Part shown: one piece after another, positions 12,160-23,745 of the stretch
Position numbering within the stretch: position 1 is the stretch's first letter
Layout of the letters: every line of letters starts with the position of its first letter
Source: Mytilinidion resinicola
Lineage: Eukaryota > Ascomycota > Dothideomycetes > Mytilinidiales > Mytilinidiaceae
Assembly: GCF_010093595.1 (NCBI RefSeq)
Contig: NW_022985453.1
Span: 1,078,897 to 1,142,896 of the forward strand
Direction: 5' to 3'
Length of the DNA stretch: 64,000 bases
Position numbers and translations under genes: made by a program
The notes under the pieces: model-generated
Told to the model about the DNA's origin: nothing
Database searches by the model: none
What the model saw: the letters and a program-made list of their open reading frames with translations, nothing else

Positions 12160-13247
12160 CTTAGTTCCTCTTCCTAATATAGAAATAGAAACTATAGTAT
12201 AGGCCTTTATTTACTTTTTTTCTTAATATAGGTTTTCTAGATTTATTACTTCTAACTAAAGACCTTAATTTATTAGTCGCCTTTAGAAAGCATTCTATAA
12301 AACCCTAAATATAATAAAAAAACTTTTAACTAGCTACTATTCTTAAATAGATAGAGTAATAGAAAGGATAAATAGCACTATTAAATAAGTTATCTAAATA
12401 TTTTATAATTAGAACTAAAATAACTAGGCTAACGTTTGCCCTATTACTAAATTAGCTATTAATAGGCGCGACGCATTATTAACTAGAATAAGCCCTTTTT
12501 TCCTAAGCTATAGATATAACCTTAAAGTTCTAGAACTTAATCTAGAACTACCTAGGGTTTTTTTACTACCTACGCAATTAGGATAAGACCTAGCTTATAC
12601 GCTAAAAAAAGGAATTAAGCTTACTTAAGCAGTAATAGCTGCAGCCTAGTAAAAATAAAAGAAGTAAGCTAATAAAACTTATATACCCGCTCTATAACTA
12701 CAGGTTAGTAATAAGGTATAGCTTAAGCTTAGCAAGTATTAATTACTTAGTAGACTATTTAAGAAGCTTAACTGGATAAATATTAAGTATACTATTATAA
12801 AGGTTATAGGCTTATATACCGTACGCCTTAATATACCTCCCGGAATAGAACCTATATTTTATATTAATTAACTCCGCCTTACAGCTTAAGATCCCCTTTC
12901 TAGCTAAAAAATAGATAATTTACAACCTTCTTCTATTAAGATTAAAGGCAAAATAGAGTATAAAATTAAGGATATTATCTAAGAATACTATTAGAAGAAA
13001 GGAAAAGGTAAGTCTAAAATATATAAGGTTAAGTAAAAGGGGTTCGCCTTGCCTTATAATATAGATATAGTTAATATAGAAAATATAAAGGCTTTTAATT
13101 ATTAGGAAAAGTTTATAAAAAACACTCGATTACTAAATAAATTACTACCCGAAAACTTCTATTAAGAAATATAAGTATAAACATCGGCCTATAGCTATCT
13201 AATCCTACTATATTATCTAAAAAATTTTACTAAGAGGAGGGGGGTAT
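12160..13247 (+). pseudogene. Chromovirus-2 pol, 3' end: integrase core and chromodomain
   Basis: Reading through stops, the frame shows the second half of a Gypsy integrase: an SDRGPQFISRL-like block at about 12240-12290, a match to the DGQTERINATLEQY block near 12345, then AINRRDALLTRISPFFLSY and YNLKVLELNLELP. The C-terminal part has the GPY/F-like region (INIKYTIIKVIGLYTVRLN) and a chromodomain (EYKIKDII to MYKVKKGF, about 12950-13050). It runs to a purine tract (AGGAGGGGGGTAT) and the 658-bp 3' LTR. The left edge is the 3' LTR of Gypsy-1 copy A, which interrupts it. It is the 3' third of the element whose 5' LTR and gag lie at 2783-4014. Confidence 0.85.
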
Positions 13248-13905
13248 TATTACGGGCTACGCCCTAGATATATTCCTTTTCTTATTAACTACCTTATAAG
13301 GCTCGGCTTATTCCTTATATTAATTTAAACTAATATAGTGCTAATATATATAGCCTACTTAACTTATATAGCCTGCCGGTTTTATAAACTTAGTATAGAA
13401 TTAGTTCTATTCTAGAAACTTAAACTCTATACTAAAATTAGCTAGGCCGTTCCACTTTATCTAATTTATAACGCCTTAATCTATTCTTTCTATTCTATAT
13501 TACCCGTCCTGTTTTACAAGCCGTTACTAGGACCTATTCTAAGATTTAACTTCTATTTCTAGGAATTAGCTAGGCCGCCCTATTCTATCTAATTTATTAA
13601 ACTATATACTAATATATATTCTTATAACCTAGCTACTTAAATAACTACTTAATTAGCTACGCATTTATTCCGTTTTATATAGCCTTCTACAGAGCCTCTT
13701 TTATATTGCGGTATAATAATATAGCGCGGTATTATAATATAAGTATAATAATACAGCACGGCGATACTGTATAGAGGAGGATAGGACGGTTATATTATTT
13801 TTTCAACGATAAGGTATATAAGCAGCGTGTGTTCGTAGTTTAGATCTTTAATAAATTCTTTTTATACCTAATATAATCTATTGTTTTAGGCCTACGGCCC
13901 TTATA
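13248..13905 (+). repeat. 3' LTR of chromovirus-2
   Basis: 658 bp, matching 2783-3440 end to end. It begins TATTACGGGCTACG after a purine tract and ends CCCTTATA. Confidence 0.87.
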
Positions 13906-14218
13906 AATACTACTTATTATCTAAAAAGCTATAGTTTTTCTATTAAATTTTATATAGCTAGTTGCTATTTTTCTATTAGTATTTAATAATATAGTCTATT
14001 TTATAGATATTATTACCTTTTTAGACTATAATTTCTATTAGTTTAGCTTATTCCCTTTTAAATAGCGTGTCTAGCTTACAGGCCTTTAAAAGGCTAATAT
14101 AGAAAACTAGGTAGATTTAGAGTAATTTAGGTAGGTTTAGTTTATATACCTATATTCTAAATTAGTCTAGAATAGTAAATAGCCTAAGGTATTTATACTT
14201 AAGTTTTTTTTTTGGTTT
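13906..14218. other. AT-rich sequence without recognisable content
   Basis: RIP-mutated, T-rich spacer between the chromovirus-2 3' LTR and the next Gypsy-1 copy. No reading frame, repeat or structural signal was seen on either strand. Confidence 0.5.
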
Positions 14219-14564
14219 TATTACAGTAACCACCTATAATACTTTACCTACTATAATTCGCCGATTACGTGTCTAGTCTAGCTTCTAGTCTAGATTATAT
14301 CCTAGAATATAGCCTAGATTATATAACCTAGTCTAGGTTATAGTCTAGGTTATAGACTAGATTATATAGCGTTATTACCTAATTTTATATAGAGCTCGCG
14401 AGCTTATACTATATACATGTTCCGCCGGCATATTTTCTTCGCCGGCGCTTTCGATTTCCTATTCCTTATATAATGTCTTAATTCCCTACGTAGTAACGTG
14501 TTTAGCATCTAATTAAAGCTTTTTTCTAAGCTCTTAAACTCCTGCTTATAGCACTATTATAATA
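14219..14564 (+). repeat. 5' LTR of Gypsy-1 copy C
   Basis: 346 bp; starts TATTACAGTAACC and ends ATTATAATA. More heavily RIP-mutated than the LTRs of copies A and B. Confidence 0.88.
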
Positions 14565-15748
14565 TTACGTTATATTAACCTTTACCCCTATAATAACCCC
14601 GAATAACCTAACTACTATACTTCTAAAGCTAGTTACCTTTATAAAGGAATAGCTTGCTGTAGTATAATTTTTATTTGCAGAAGCCCTATAAAACTAATAA
14701 TTATCCTTTATTAAAGCCCTGTAGCGCTAATAGTCTACCTTTATAGAAGAGATAGCAGCGTTATAAAAGGAAATTTTAACGATTCGGTCCTAATCCGCCC
14801 TTTCTACACCGCTTACGCCTAACTAATAATCTATAGAGAACACCGTTTACGAATTAAATAATAGCTTAAAGCCTGTTGCTTCTATAAACTATATACGGAC
14901 CCTAACTATTAAGGTTACGCCCCCTTCTTCCTTTAATACCTCTCCAACGCGTCCTAACGCGTGTACTATAAAATCTGACCGCCTACCTAACCCTCTAATA
15001 TTTAATAGATGCTGTAAAAACCTCCCTATTTTTATCTAGAAACTCTAGTATAAACTAGAATAGAATATAGACTAATATTCTACTAAATAAGCCCGGTTAC
15101 TCTATACCTATTTTTAACTTAAACGCAACCTGTTAATATTAGTAGCTCCCTTAATAAATTAAAATTTATATACTATTAAGCTACTTATCTAATTCCTATA
15201 GGCTATATATAGCAACTTAAATAAAAAACTTACAGCTCTAAGCAGGTTATATTTATTAAAATAAGGAAAGCAGAGTTTTATATTATACTTTGCTAAATTC
15301 CGACGCTTTGCGGCTAACACAGGTTTAAATAAAATTGGCCTAATAACCTAACTCCGGTATTCGCTTTCTAATAAACTTTGTTAAGCTATAGTTAGCGTTG
15401 CTATCCCGGACAACTTAAATAGCTACGCTAACCTTATTTTAGTATATAATAATAATCTTTAATTCTTTTTAACTAACTGCTTTTCCTAATATTAAGCCCT
15501 AACTTAAAAGAACCTAAACGCGATAGAAATTAACGCATCTAATTATACCCCGGTTAGATCTGCTAAATAAGAGGAATGCCGCCGAAAAGGGCTTTGCTAT
15601 AAGTACTATAAGTATAGCTATATCTCCTGCAACTACTTTATACCGCTGCTATAAGTTTAATTCTTTAGCCTAAATAGGCCTATAAGCTCTTATATATATA
15701 TATAAGCTATAAGTTCTTTTTAATTTTTACCTATCCGCTGTTTATCTA

Positions 15749-16016
15749 TATTACGGCTTAAACGGTAAAGCTTACTATATAGCGTAACACGTAATATTAG
15801 GACCCGGCGAGAGGCCTTATTATAAGGGCCTATGCGAGCCTTAGCAGGAGTATACCTGCCGACCGCCGCCCTGTCTTCTTATAGCTTCTTAAGCTATATC
15901 TTATTATTTAACCCGCCTGCCTGCTATATATTATAGAACACGTAGTAAATTTAGTTATTACTTCTACCTACCTGCCCGAGCTAGCTAGGGCAATTCTGCC
16001 GCCCGAGACTGTAATA
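15749..16016 (+). repeat. Solo LTR (268 bp) nested in gag of Gypsy-1 copy C
   Basis: Copies A and B read without interruption across this point, while copy C has 268 extra bp starting TATTACGGCTTAAACGG and ending GAGACTGTAATA, consistent with TGTTAC...GTAACA ends after RIP. It is flanked by a perfect 5-bp target duplication, ATCTA (15744-15748 and 16017-16021). No internal region is present. The interior is more GC-rich than the host element, so it may be a later arrival. The element family is not identified. Confidence 0.85.
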
Positions 16017-19000
16017 ATCTATATCTATAAACTTATTTTTTAGCTCTTATTCTAAAGAAAAATGCTAGTCCTATATAAAAAAGCTGTTAAAAGCCCGGTT
16101 CCGGGCTTAAGTCGCCCCCCGGGACTATTCTAACCCTAGATTTCTATAAACCTGTTTAAAAAACCTATAGCTAACTCCTAGAAATAATAGATTTTTACCC
16201 TATTTTTCCTGCAGTAAGGTTCTATATAACTAGATACCTAAGCCCTAATTAATAGCAGAGCTATAGGTATAGGTTATATTTACAGATCTCTAGCGCGCGT
16301 ATAGAACCTTTATTTTAAACTGCTACTAATTATTTTACGCCTAACTAGATTTAACAGAAAATAACTAAAAAAAGGAAAAATTACGCACTTTATACGCGTA
16401 ACCCTCTGCTACCTAAACTATATAAAACCGATCCGTTTCTATATACTAGAAATTGGAAAATATAACCTAATACTAGGATAGCTATAGCTGTATAAGCACC
16501 GCGTTGGAATTAATTATAATAACTAACGGCTACTCTTCCGCTTTTTTTATTGCCAGGCTTATTACCTATATAAACCTGTAGATATATTCTAATATAATCT
16601 AGTTTATAACCTAGACTATAACCTAAACTAGGTTACGTAATCTAGGCTATATTTTAGGATATAATCTAAACTAGGAGCTAGACTAAATATATAATCGGCG
16701 AATTATAGTAAGTAAGGTATTATAGGTAGTTACTATAATAGTACCTTTTTCCTAAACCTAAGTTTTTTAGGCGTTAAAGTCGTGTTATATAGCCCTAGGG
16801 TAGTTAGTAGAAGCCTTTTATACAGGGCCCTTATAATTATATAATTATATATTAGGGTGCCGGCGATAATAATTAGCGGTAGCTATTATATCTTTAAGCT
16901 CTAAAGCAGGCTCCTAGAATAACTTATTATAGCTAGTCTATTTAATAAGGTATTTATATTGCTTCCGGCGTTAGTTAAAGCAAAGGTTTTTAATACAGTT
17001 AATATAGTACTCCGGTTCGCTATTAACCTTAATAGGTTTAAAAGAAAAGTTTTCTTAGCTAGAAAGGTAATCTAAGAACGGGGCGGTAGGCCGTAGAAGG
17101 GAGATATAGAAGATAGGGTAGATTTTTATTATATTAGGTAGGCCTAATTAATAGGTATATAGTAAAACCACTTATATAATTAGAAACTTTCTAAGGTTCT
17201 TCTAGTTAAGCTTTTTAGACTTTTATTTCGTACGGATATTTTGGGCGTTTAGCTAGACTTTATCGCTAATGCGGTAGAACGGTGCACCGGTGCGCCGACG
17301 GTTAGCGAACTTTTCCTATATTGCTTATGCCTAAGTTATCTTTTTATAGATAAATTATTTAATATTAGTTATTTTATTAATTATCTAGTTAGCCTCGCGG
17401 GCTTATAGCGTTTAATAGAAAAGGCGCTGTATTCCTATAGAGGGTTTAAAGCCTATTTAAGGGTTCTATTCTATAATAGCAATAAATAGTATTACTATAG
17501 TTAATTTAGATTTTATATTATTTACTTTAAATTAAGCCGACGGCAGCTAGGTTACCTAGTTATCTTGCTAGTAATTTATATAGGCCTAGAGGACTTATTC
17601 TAGTATAGAATTTGCCTTCTCTATCTAGCTATCTATTTCGGGGTGGAAGGCTAATAATAGTCGGGCTTTAATTTATAGTTATTTATATAGTTTATCCTAA
17701 AATATAGAAATAAACTATAATCCTCGGTTAGAAACGCATGTATTAGGAAGGCCGTAGTGCACCTAAATATACCGGTAGAACAGGTTAGCAGTAGCTTAAG
17801 CTGTAATTATTTTATAAGGAATAATATATTAATACTTATTTAGACGATTTACTATAACTATAATATTAGTGCAGCTTTTAGATTTAGGTAGATCTATAAT
17901 AAAATTAACTAAAACGTCTTACTAGCAGCATAATAGAACCGGTAGTAGCTTTAGGAAGCTGTTATACTTTTCTTTTAAAGCCTTTATATAGTAATAGGTG
18001 TAATAACAGGCTATATATTAGCGGATTATTTTAAATATCTAGGGCTAGTAGTATTCTTTCTAGAGGATTTTAAGGGTTTTTCCGCGCCCTAGATAGCCGC
18101 CTATAGGTAAATTATATATATACTAAAGGAGCTTAATCTTTAGTTTATTATAGTTAGGAATTATAAGGTAATTATAGTAAAATAGTTTATTATTACGGAC
18201 TTTATATTTACTTAAGGTAATCTTCTTTAAATATCGGGTTCTAGATTATATTAGCTCCAGGACTTCTTATATAAATTTATTATTTAGGTACTTTTCCTTA
18301 ATAATTTCTTAAATTATGCGATTAGTTTCTATAAGGTTTAACTCGGTAAATAACTTAGGGCGTAATAAGGTCTAGTTTCGGGCCGCTCGGGCTTCTTCCT
18401 ATACGGGTATATCCTGTGTATAGCAGGTTAAAGTATCTAGCTTTTCTCCGAACTTACTAGGTTAATATATAATTATAAAGTTAAAGCGGGACAGGTACTC
18501 TGCCTAATAGGCTTGCCGGTAGCTAAGCTATTTTATAGTAGTAAAGTACTGCAGGTTTTTATAATTACTAAGAACCTAAATTAGAAGTATAGCACTTTCT
18601 AGCTTAGAGCGCTATTATTTAAAATATTAGACAATTGCTAGGAGTTCCTTATTATAAATCTTATAGTTGTTTTTAGCTAGGTTTAGCCGCTTAGAAAAGT
18701 AGGCTATAGGTTATAGAACTCTATATTTATCTATCTATAATAGGATTCCGGCGTTTATATAGTTAGATAAGTCGGCTTTAAAAGTTATTAGTAGATCCGG
18801 GTTAAAGTAGCGGAGGATTAGGGCAGTTATAAAAGCTATTTTAAGGCGTTTAAATGCTTTCTTACAGGTATTATTAAATTAGAATTACACGCCCTTTTTT
18901 ATAAGGGTAATTAAAGGTGCAGCTAACCTAGAGAAATTATTAATAAATTATTAGTAGAAGTTGGCGAATTCTATAAAGGCCTGTACGTTTTTTATATTAT

Positions 19001-20933
19001 AAAAGGTCTTCTAGTTATAGATATTATTAATCTTATTTAGGTCTACACTAATTCCGCTAGTTATTATTATATACCCTAGGTATATAATACTGCTCTAGTA
19101 GAATTCGCATTTATTAATATTAAGTTATAGTCCTGTATTTTCTAAGGCCTTAAGAACTAGCCTTATATAGTACTGGTGTTTTTTAAAGCTTTTACTATAT
19201 ATTAGGATATTATTAATATACGCGGTATAGAATATATTTAGGTATAGGCGGAGTATATTATTTATATAGTACTAGAATATACTAAAGGCGTTAGCTAGTC
19301 TAAAGGGCATAACTAGGTATTTAAATAGGCTATATCGTGTCCGGAAGGCTATTAGCTATTTATCTCCTTTTATAATCTATAAGCAATTAAACGCCGAGAT
19401 AATATTAAGCTTAGTATAGTACTTAGCCTTACTAAGTTAGGCTAAAGTCTTTTAAATTAGAGGAATCGGATAATAGTTTTTAATAGTTATAGCGTTTAGC
19501 GCTTAGTAGTTAACGCAGAATTATAAACCTTTTTCTAGTTTCCTAATAAAGATAATAGAAAAGGCAATAGGTAATAAGCTAGCGCGAATAAACCCTTTTA
19601 TAAGGTTGTTATTAAGGTACTTTTAGAGCACCTTTAGTTTATTCTAGGATATACTATATAGCAGGCTAAATCTAGGTTACTTTCCTTTTTTTAGGACAAT
19701 TTTATAATTATATATACAGTAATTAGGCAGCTTATTAGCCTCTTAGCAGGAGAAGTTCTTTAAAAACGGGTGGTATTCTATAGGGACCTTTATTGCTAGG
19801 TTAGTATACTTCTTTTTAGCTAAGGCCTTATTAATATTAGTAATAGTAATAGTGAAGATTTTATAATCGGGTTATCGGGCTAATTAGGTTAATATTTCTA
19901 CTTTAAGCAGATAGATATCTAGCGCTATATTAGGTTCTATATAGCGTTGTTACCTAATCTTATATAGAGCTTGCGAGCTTATACTATATATATATTCTGC
20001 CGGCATATCTTCTTCGCCGGCGCTTTTGATTTCCTATTCCTTATATAACGTCTTAATTCCCTATATAATAACGTGTTTAGCTGTTATAGTAATAATATAT
20101 TAGGTATTTAAACGCGAAATAGATAAGTATTAGATTTAAAGAAGGATAACTATATACTATTACTATAGTTAGTTATAAAATATTAAAATACCGAGTTAAA
20201 TTAGGGACAGGAGCTAGGCTATATATAAGACGAGAAAAGGGGCTTATATATAGCGCGTGGCCCTAATAGAATTAGGAATTAGGTAGTAGGCGTATAGTGC
20301 ACGCGTGCGTATATATACAGGAATAAGGTGTTAGAGGATTAATATTTAGAGGGAGGCTATAATTAATACTATAATAGTACCCCCCTCTTAAATATAAGTA
20401 AAGCAAGATAGAAAGGACAGGTAATAGAAAATAGGAGAAAAAAAATTTCTATAAAATTCCGCTTTAGGCTCTAGCTTTAGCCTCTGCAGAAGCCCTTTAT
20501 ATAGAAAATATTTTTATAAAAGCTTCCTTACTTTATTACTTCTAGCTAGCTTATTAACTTCTAGTATAGCTAAGCTCTAATATCTAGTTTATATTGCAGT
20601 TTCTGTTCGGACTAGAAACGCGTATATCTGCTTAATTTATTATACTTATCTCGCAGCGCTCTAGGACGCCATCTACGGCGCCCTTTTAGCTACCCTAGGT
20701 CCCCTAAAAAATTGCCCCTATTTTTAGGCAGAAAAAGGGGGCAGAAACAGGTGTTTTTGCAGGCATATTGGCATAAAACAGGGTCGGTTTAGGCTTAATT
20801 GCTAAGGCGAGAGCGTTCGGTTACCAGGGAGGGTCCTAAGGGCCCTTATCTAACATTATATTCGGGTGGCAGTATATTGCCAGCAGGCAGCAACAGGCGA
20901 TGCGGCGGACGAGGCAGCGGACGCAGGTTATCT

Positions 20934-21110
20934 AGCAGTACGGTGCTAGCGATCGGGGCAGCAGTACGGTGCTAGCGATCGGGGCAGCAGTANNNNNNNN
21001 NNATCGGGGCAGCAGTACGGTGCTAGCGATCGGGGCAGCAGTATGGTGCTAGCAATCGGGACAGCAGTATAGTGCTAGCAATCGGGGCAGTAGTACGGTG
21101 CTAGCGATCG
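20934..21110. repeat. 26-bp tandem repeat array, interrupted by an assembly gap
   Basis: About seven units of a 26-bp repeat (core GTACGGTGCTAGCGATCGGG). The left units are near-identical; the right ones carry C-to-T and G-to-A changes. The 10-N gap sits inside the array, so the true copy number is unknown. There are no spacers between units, so this is a minisatellite and not a CRISPR array. Confidence 0.85.
20993..21002. other. Assembly gap (10 N)
   Basis: Ten undetermined bases inside a tandem repeat. The round size suggests a placeholder for a gap of unknown length caused by repeat collapse. Confidence 0.95.
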
Positions 21111-21514
21111 GTCGCAGTATTATTGCGGGCGTTGTGTCTAGGTTTAGCAGTATTATTGCAGGCGTCTAGGTCGGTACTTATCTTAGGCTCTAGCACGCCC
21201 TTATAAGGATCTTAACGTAATATCACAGTAATAATATATCGGGCATTTAAACGCGAGATAGACAAGTATTAGATTTAAAAAAGGATAACTATATACTATT
21301 ACTATAGTTAGTTATAAAATATTAAGATCTAAGTTAAATTAGGGACAGGAGCTAGGCTATATATAAGACGAGAAAAGGGGCTCGTATATAGCGCGTGGCC
21401 CTAATAGAATCGGGAATTAGGTGGCAGGCGCGTAGCGCATGCGTGCGTATATATACGGGAATAAGGTATTAGGGGATTAATACTTAGAGGAAGGCTATAA
21501 TTAATACCGTAATA

Positions 21515-22321
21515 GATATAATTTTAAAGTTCTAGAACTTAATCTAGAACTACCTAAGGTTCCCTTACTACCTATATAATTAGAATAAAACTTAGCTTAT
21601 ATACTAAAAAAAGGAATTAAGCTTACTTAAGTAGTAATAGCCGCAGCCTAATAAAAATAAGAGAAGTAAGCTAATAAAACTTATATACCTGCTATTATAT
21701 TATTCCTTAGCATTTTCTTAGTAGTTATTAAAGCCGCAGGTTATTACGTGCACGGACGTCACGTAATCGCGGGCCGAGGGTTCTTCCGCCGCCCGGGGTT
21801 CTGCCGGCGCGCGCTTAACTATATAGCAGGCTTATAGCCGGAGCCTCTTTTTTTTCCACGCAACTTTATTAATAGCAATACAACCTTTTTCCGGCTATAG
21901 ACCTAACACCTGCTCTATAACTATAGGTTAGTAATAAGGTATAGCTTAAGCTTAGTAAGTATTAATTACTTAGTAAACTATTTAAAAAGCTTAACTAGAT
22001 AAATATTAAGTATACTATTATAAAGGTTATAGGCTTATATACTATACGCCTTAATATACCTCCTAGAATAGAACCTATATTTTATATTAACTAACTCCGC
22101 CTCGCAGCTTAAAATCCCCTTTCTAGCTAAGAAATAGATAATTTATAACCTCCTTCTATTAAAATTAAAGGTAAAATAGAGTATAAAATTAAGGATATTA
22201 TCTAAAAATACTATTAGAAAATAGGATAAGGCAAGTTTAAAATATATAAAGTTAAGTAGAAGAAGTTTACCTTACTTTATAATATAGATATAGTTAATAT
22301 TAAAAATATAGAGGCTTTAGC
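21515..22321 (+). pseudogene. Second chromovirus-2 pol fragment (integrase end and chromodomain)
   Basis: This repeats about 12516-13080 of the other chromovirus-2 fragment, from the LELNLELP region of integrase to the start of the chromodomain, with additional transitions. It is interrupted by a solo LTR at 21693-21908. Both edges are abrupt: a non-autonomous LTR element on the left and a little-mutated island on the right. Confidence 0.8.
21693..21908. repeat. Solo LTR (216 bp) with target duplication CCTGC
   Basis: An insertion into the chromovirus-2 pol fragment, absent from the other copy near 12690. It starts TATTATATTATTCC and ends GACCTAACA, fitting TG...CA ends, and is flanked by a perfect 5-bp duplication CCTGC (21688-21692 and 21909-21913). 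The interior keeps GC-rich, CpA-containing stretches (for example near 21750-21830), unlike the host sequence, which suggests a younger insertion or escape from RIP. Confidence 0.85.
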
Positions 22322-23745
22322 ACCGCAAGCCTAATAAGTAGCCTGTATAAGGCGGTGCTATAAACCTGCTCCTATATTATAGTAAGCAGAGCAGATGCTT
22401 AAGGCATAATAGAGCTAGTAATAGTGTTATAGCCGTTTAAAGGCCTTCTACCGGATAATAATAATAATAAACCGCATTACTAGAACAGAGGAACAACCAT
22501 TAAAATAGGTATAAAAACCATCCGATATATGTCTACTTGTGTAGGAAGCAAGCCAAACGTGGAGCCGATGCCTAGGCGTACAATAGAACACCTCTAGGGT
22601 GGCGATGCAGAGTTTTCACCCTCCCCTCTATTATAGCTCTCGTTAACTAATAGTGTCTACAGTGCCTACAGCGTTACTAAAGTTATTAGCGGTTAATTAG
22701 AGGACCTTAAACAGCATAGTGCTTGCAGCCTTTGCCTAGGGGACAGCATTCTTATAGCAGTTAAGTGGAGGACCTTAAACAGCGTAGTGCTCGCAGCTAT
22801 CGACAATACCTGTAAGCGCCCATTGGCACGCGAGAAAGCCTAAAGCTCCTAAAGGGAAATGGTTACAGCCAGCATAGTAGGGGTAATAGAGCCGTCCGCC
22901 GGACAGGCAGAGGGAGGAAGGACGACAGACCGGATGATTTCTAAGCAGATGCAATCCCGATAACGCGCTGCGAGGCAACAACGCCTAACCGACCCGGCTA
23001 CAACACGCAGGGTGGACACGAGTGCTGGGGCAGCAGCTGGATATACTTAAGGACGGGCATAGCAGGCAGATAGGAGGAGGAAGATGGATGCTCCATCTTA
23101 GTTAGTGGGAGGGAAACGTCGAAGTATGCTGCCTGGCTAGGGGTATATAGATAACAACCCCTGCAAGACACGGTCGGCCTTATAAAGGGGAGACTCTATA
23201 AAGTATCGTAAAGCAGTATTAGCTATAAGGCGAGGTGTGTAATAGCAGCAACAGTAGATACTGTCTGTATAGCCCAAGAGGATAGATGTGCGTGTCGGTC
23301 TATAAACAGGCAAGGAGAGGAGGATAATATAGGCTTAAGGAGCAAACTGGTGCAGGGGCGTAGGAGGAGGGCTTTGTCCACCCGAGTCCTCGAGGCCGGG
23401 TTAGGAGGTGAGCTTAGGCAAGAGTCCTCCAGCCAGGCTGGAAAGCGTGTGAGAGGGGTCGCGCCCTCTTGTTGTAGTGTAGACAGCATGCAATATAATC
23501 TGTACCCGCTAGGGCCTACGGACACCGGATCGATCCTAGAGAATATATTAAGATAGCTTACTCCGTGGTAATGCTTACAGAGCTGCCACGCATCCCCCAC
23601 AGCCGCGCAGAAATAAAAGGAACGTAAGGTGTTATATACTGTAGAAAATAAGGTTTTCACCCGACCGCTATAGAGCGAACGGTTTCCCCTTGTAAATAAA
23701 ACCTAGATAGCACTGCCGTATAGACCCTAACGGGAGCTAAATCGG
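22322..23745. other. Little-mutated island, unidentified
   Basis: Composition changes sharply from about 22480: CpA and TpG are common again and GC content is near that of the gene-rich region. No convincing gene is present; short open frames exist on both strands but lack recognisable domains. Two imperfect direct repeats of about 40 bp sharing GAGGACCTTAAACAGC lie at about 22690-22730 and 22768-22800. A GTTTTCACCC motif occurs near both ends (about 22613 and 23653), in the same orientation. The block could be the non-coding part of a transposon, such as a long LTR or the untranslated end of the neighbouring piggyBac element, or a single-copy genomic remnant. Confidence 0.4.

Larger units (their letters stand above)
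14219..20081 (+). mobile_element. Gypsy-1 chromovirus, copy C, with internal inversion
   Basis: The 5' LTR (14219-14564) and gag to about 16597 read on the plus strand and match copies A and B. From about 16600 to 19940 the sequence is inverted: first the initial 140-150 bp of an LTR on the minus strand, then, backwards, chromodomain, integrase, RNase H and reverse transcriptase down to the region just after gag. At about 19941 the plus-strand LTR resumes at the base where the inverted piece was cut (GATTAT / ATAGCG) and runs to about 20081, where the last 70 bp are missing. About 175 bp at the gag-pol junction are lost. A single inversion between gag-pol and the 3' LTR explains the arrangement. 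Confidence 0.82.
20082..21514 (-). mobile_element. Small non-autonomous LTR element
   Basis: Two direct LTRs of 295 and 294 bp (20082-20376 and 21221-21514) enclose only about 844 bp. Next to the left LTR the internal sequence begins GTACCCCCCTCTT, the complement of a polypurine tract, so the element lies on the minus strand. No gag or pol reading exists in the interior, which instead carries a 26-bp tandem array and the assembly gap. The arrangement fits a terminal-repeat retrotransposon in miniature or a strongly deleted element. The flanks (TTAGC and GATAT) do not match, so one side has been rearranged. Confidence 0.7.

Noticed and set aside
2778..13910. Target duplication of chromovirus-2 (GATGC and AATAC)
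   Set aside because: Only three of five bases match; two transitions could be RIP, but the evidence is too weak to claim it.
20934..21110. CRISPR-like array
   Set aside because: The 26-bp units are directly adjacent with no spacers, and the genome is fungal; it is a minisatellite.
22775..23660. Several open frames of 68-145 codons on both strands in the spared island
   Set aside because: No domain, no agreement between them and no splice pattern; expected by chance in unmutated DNA of this length.
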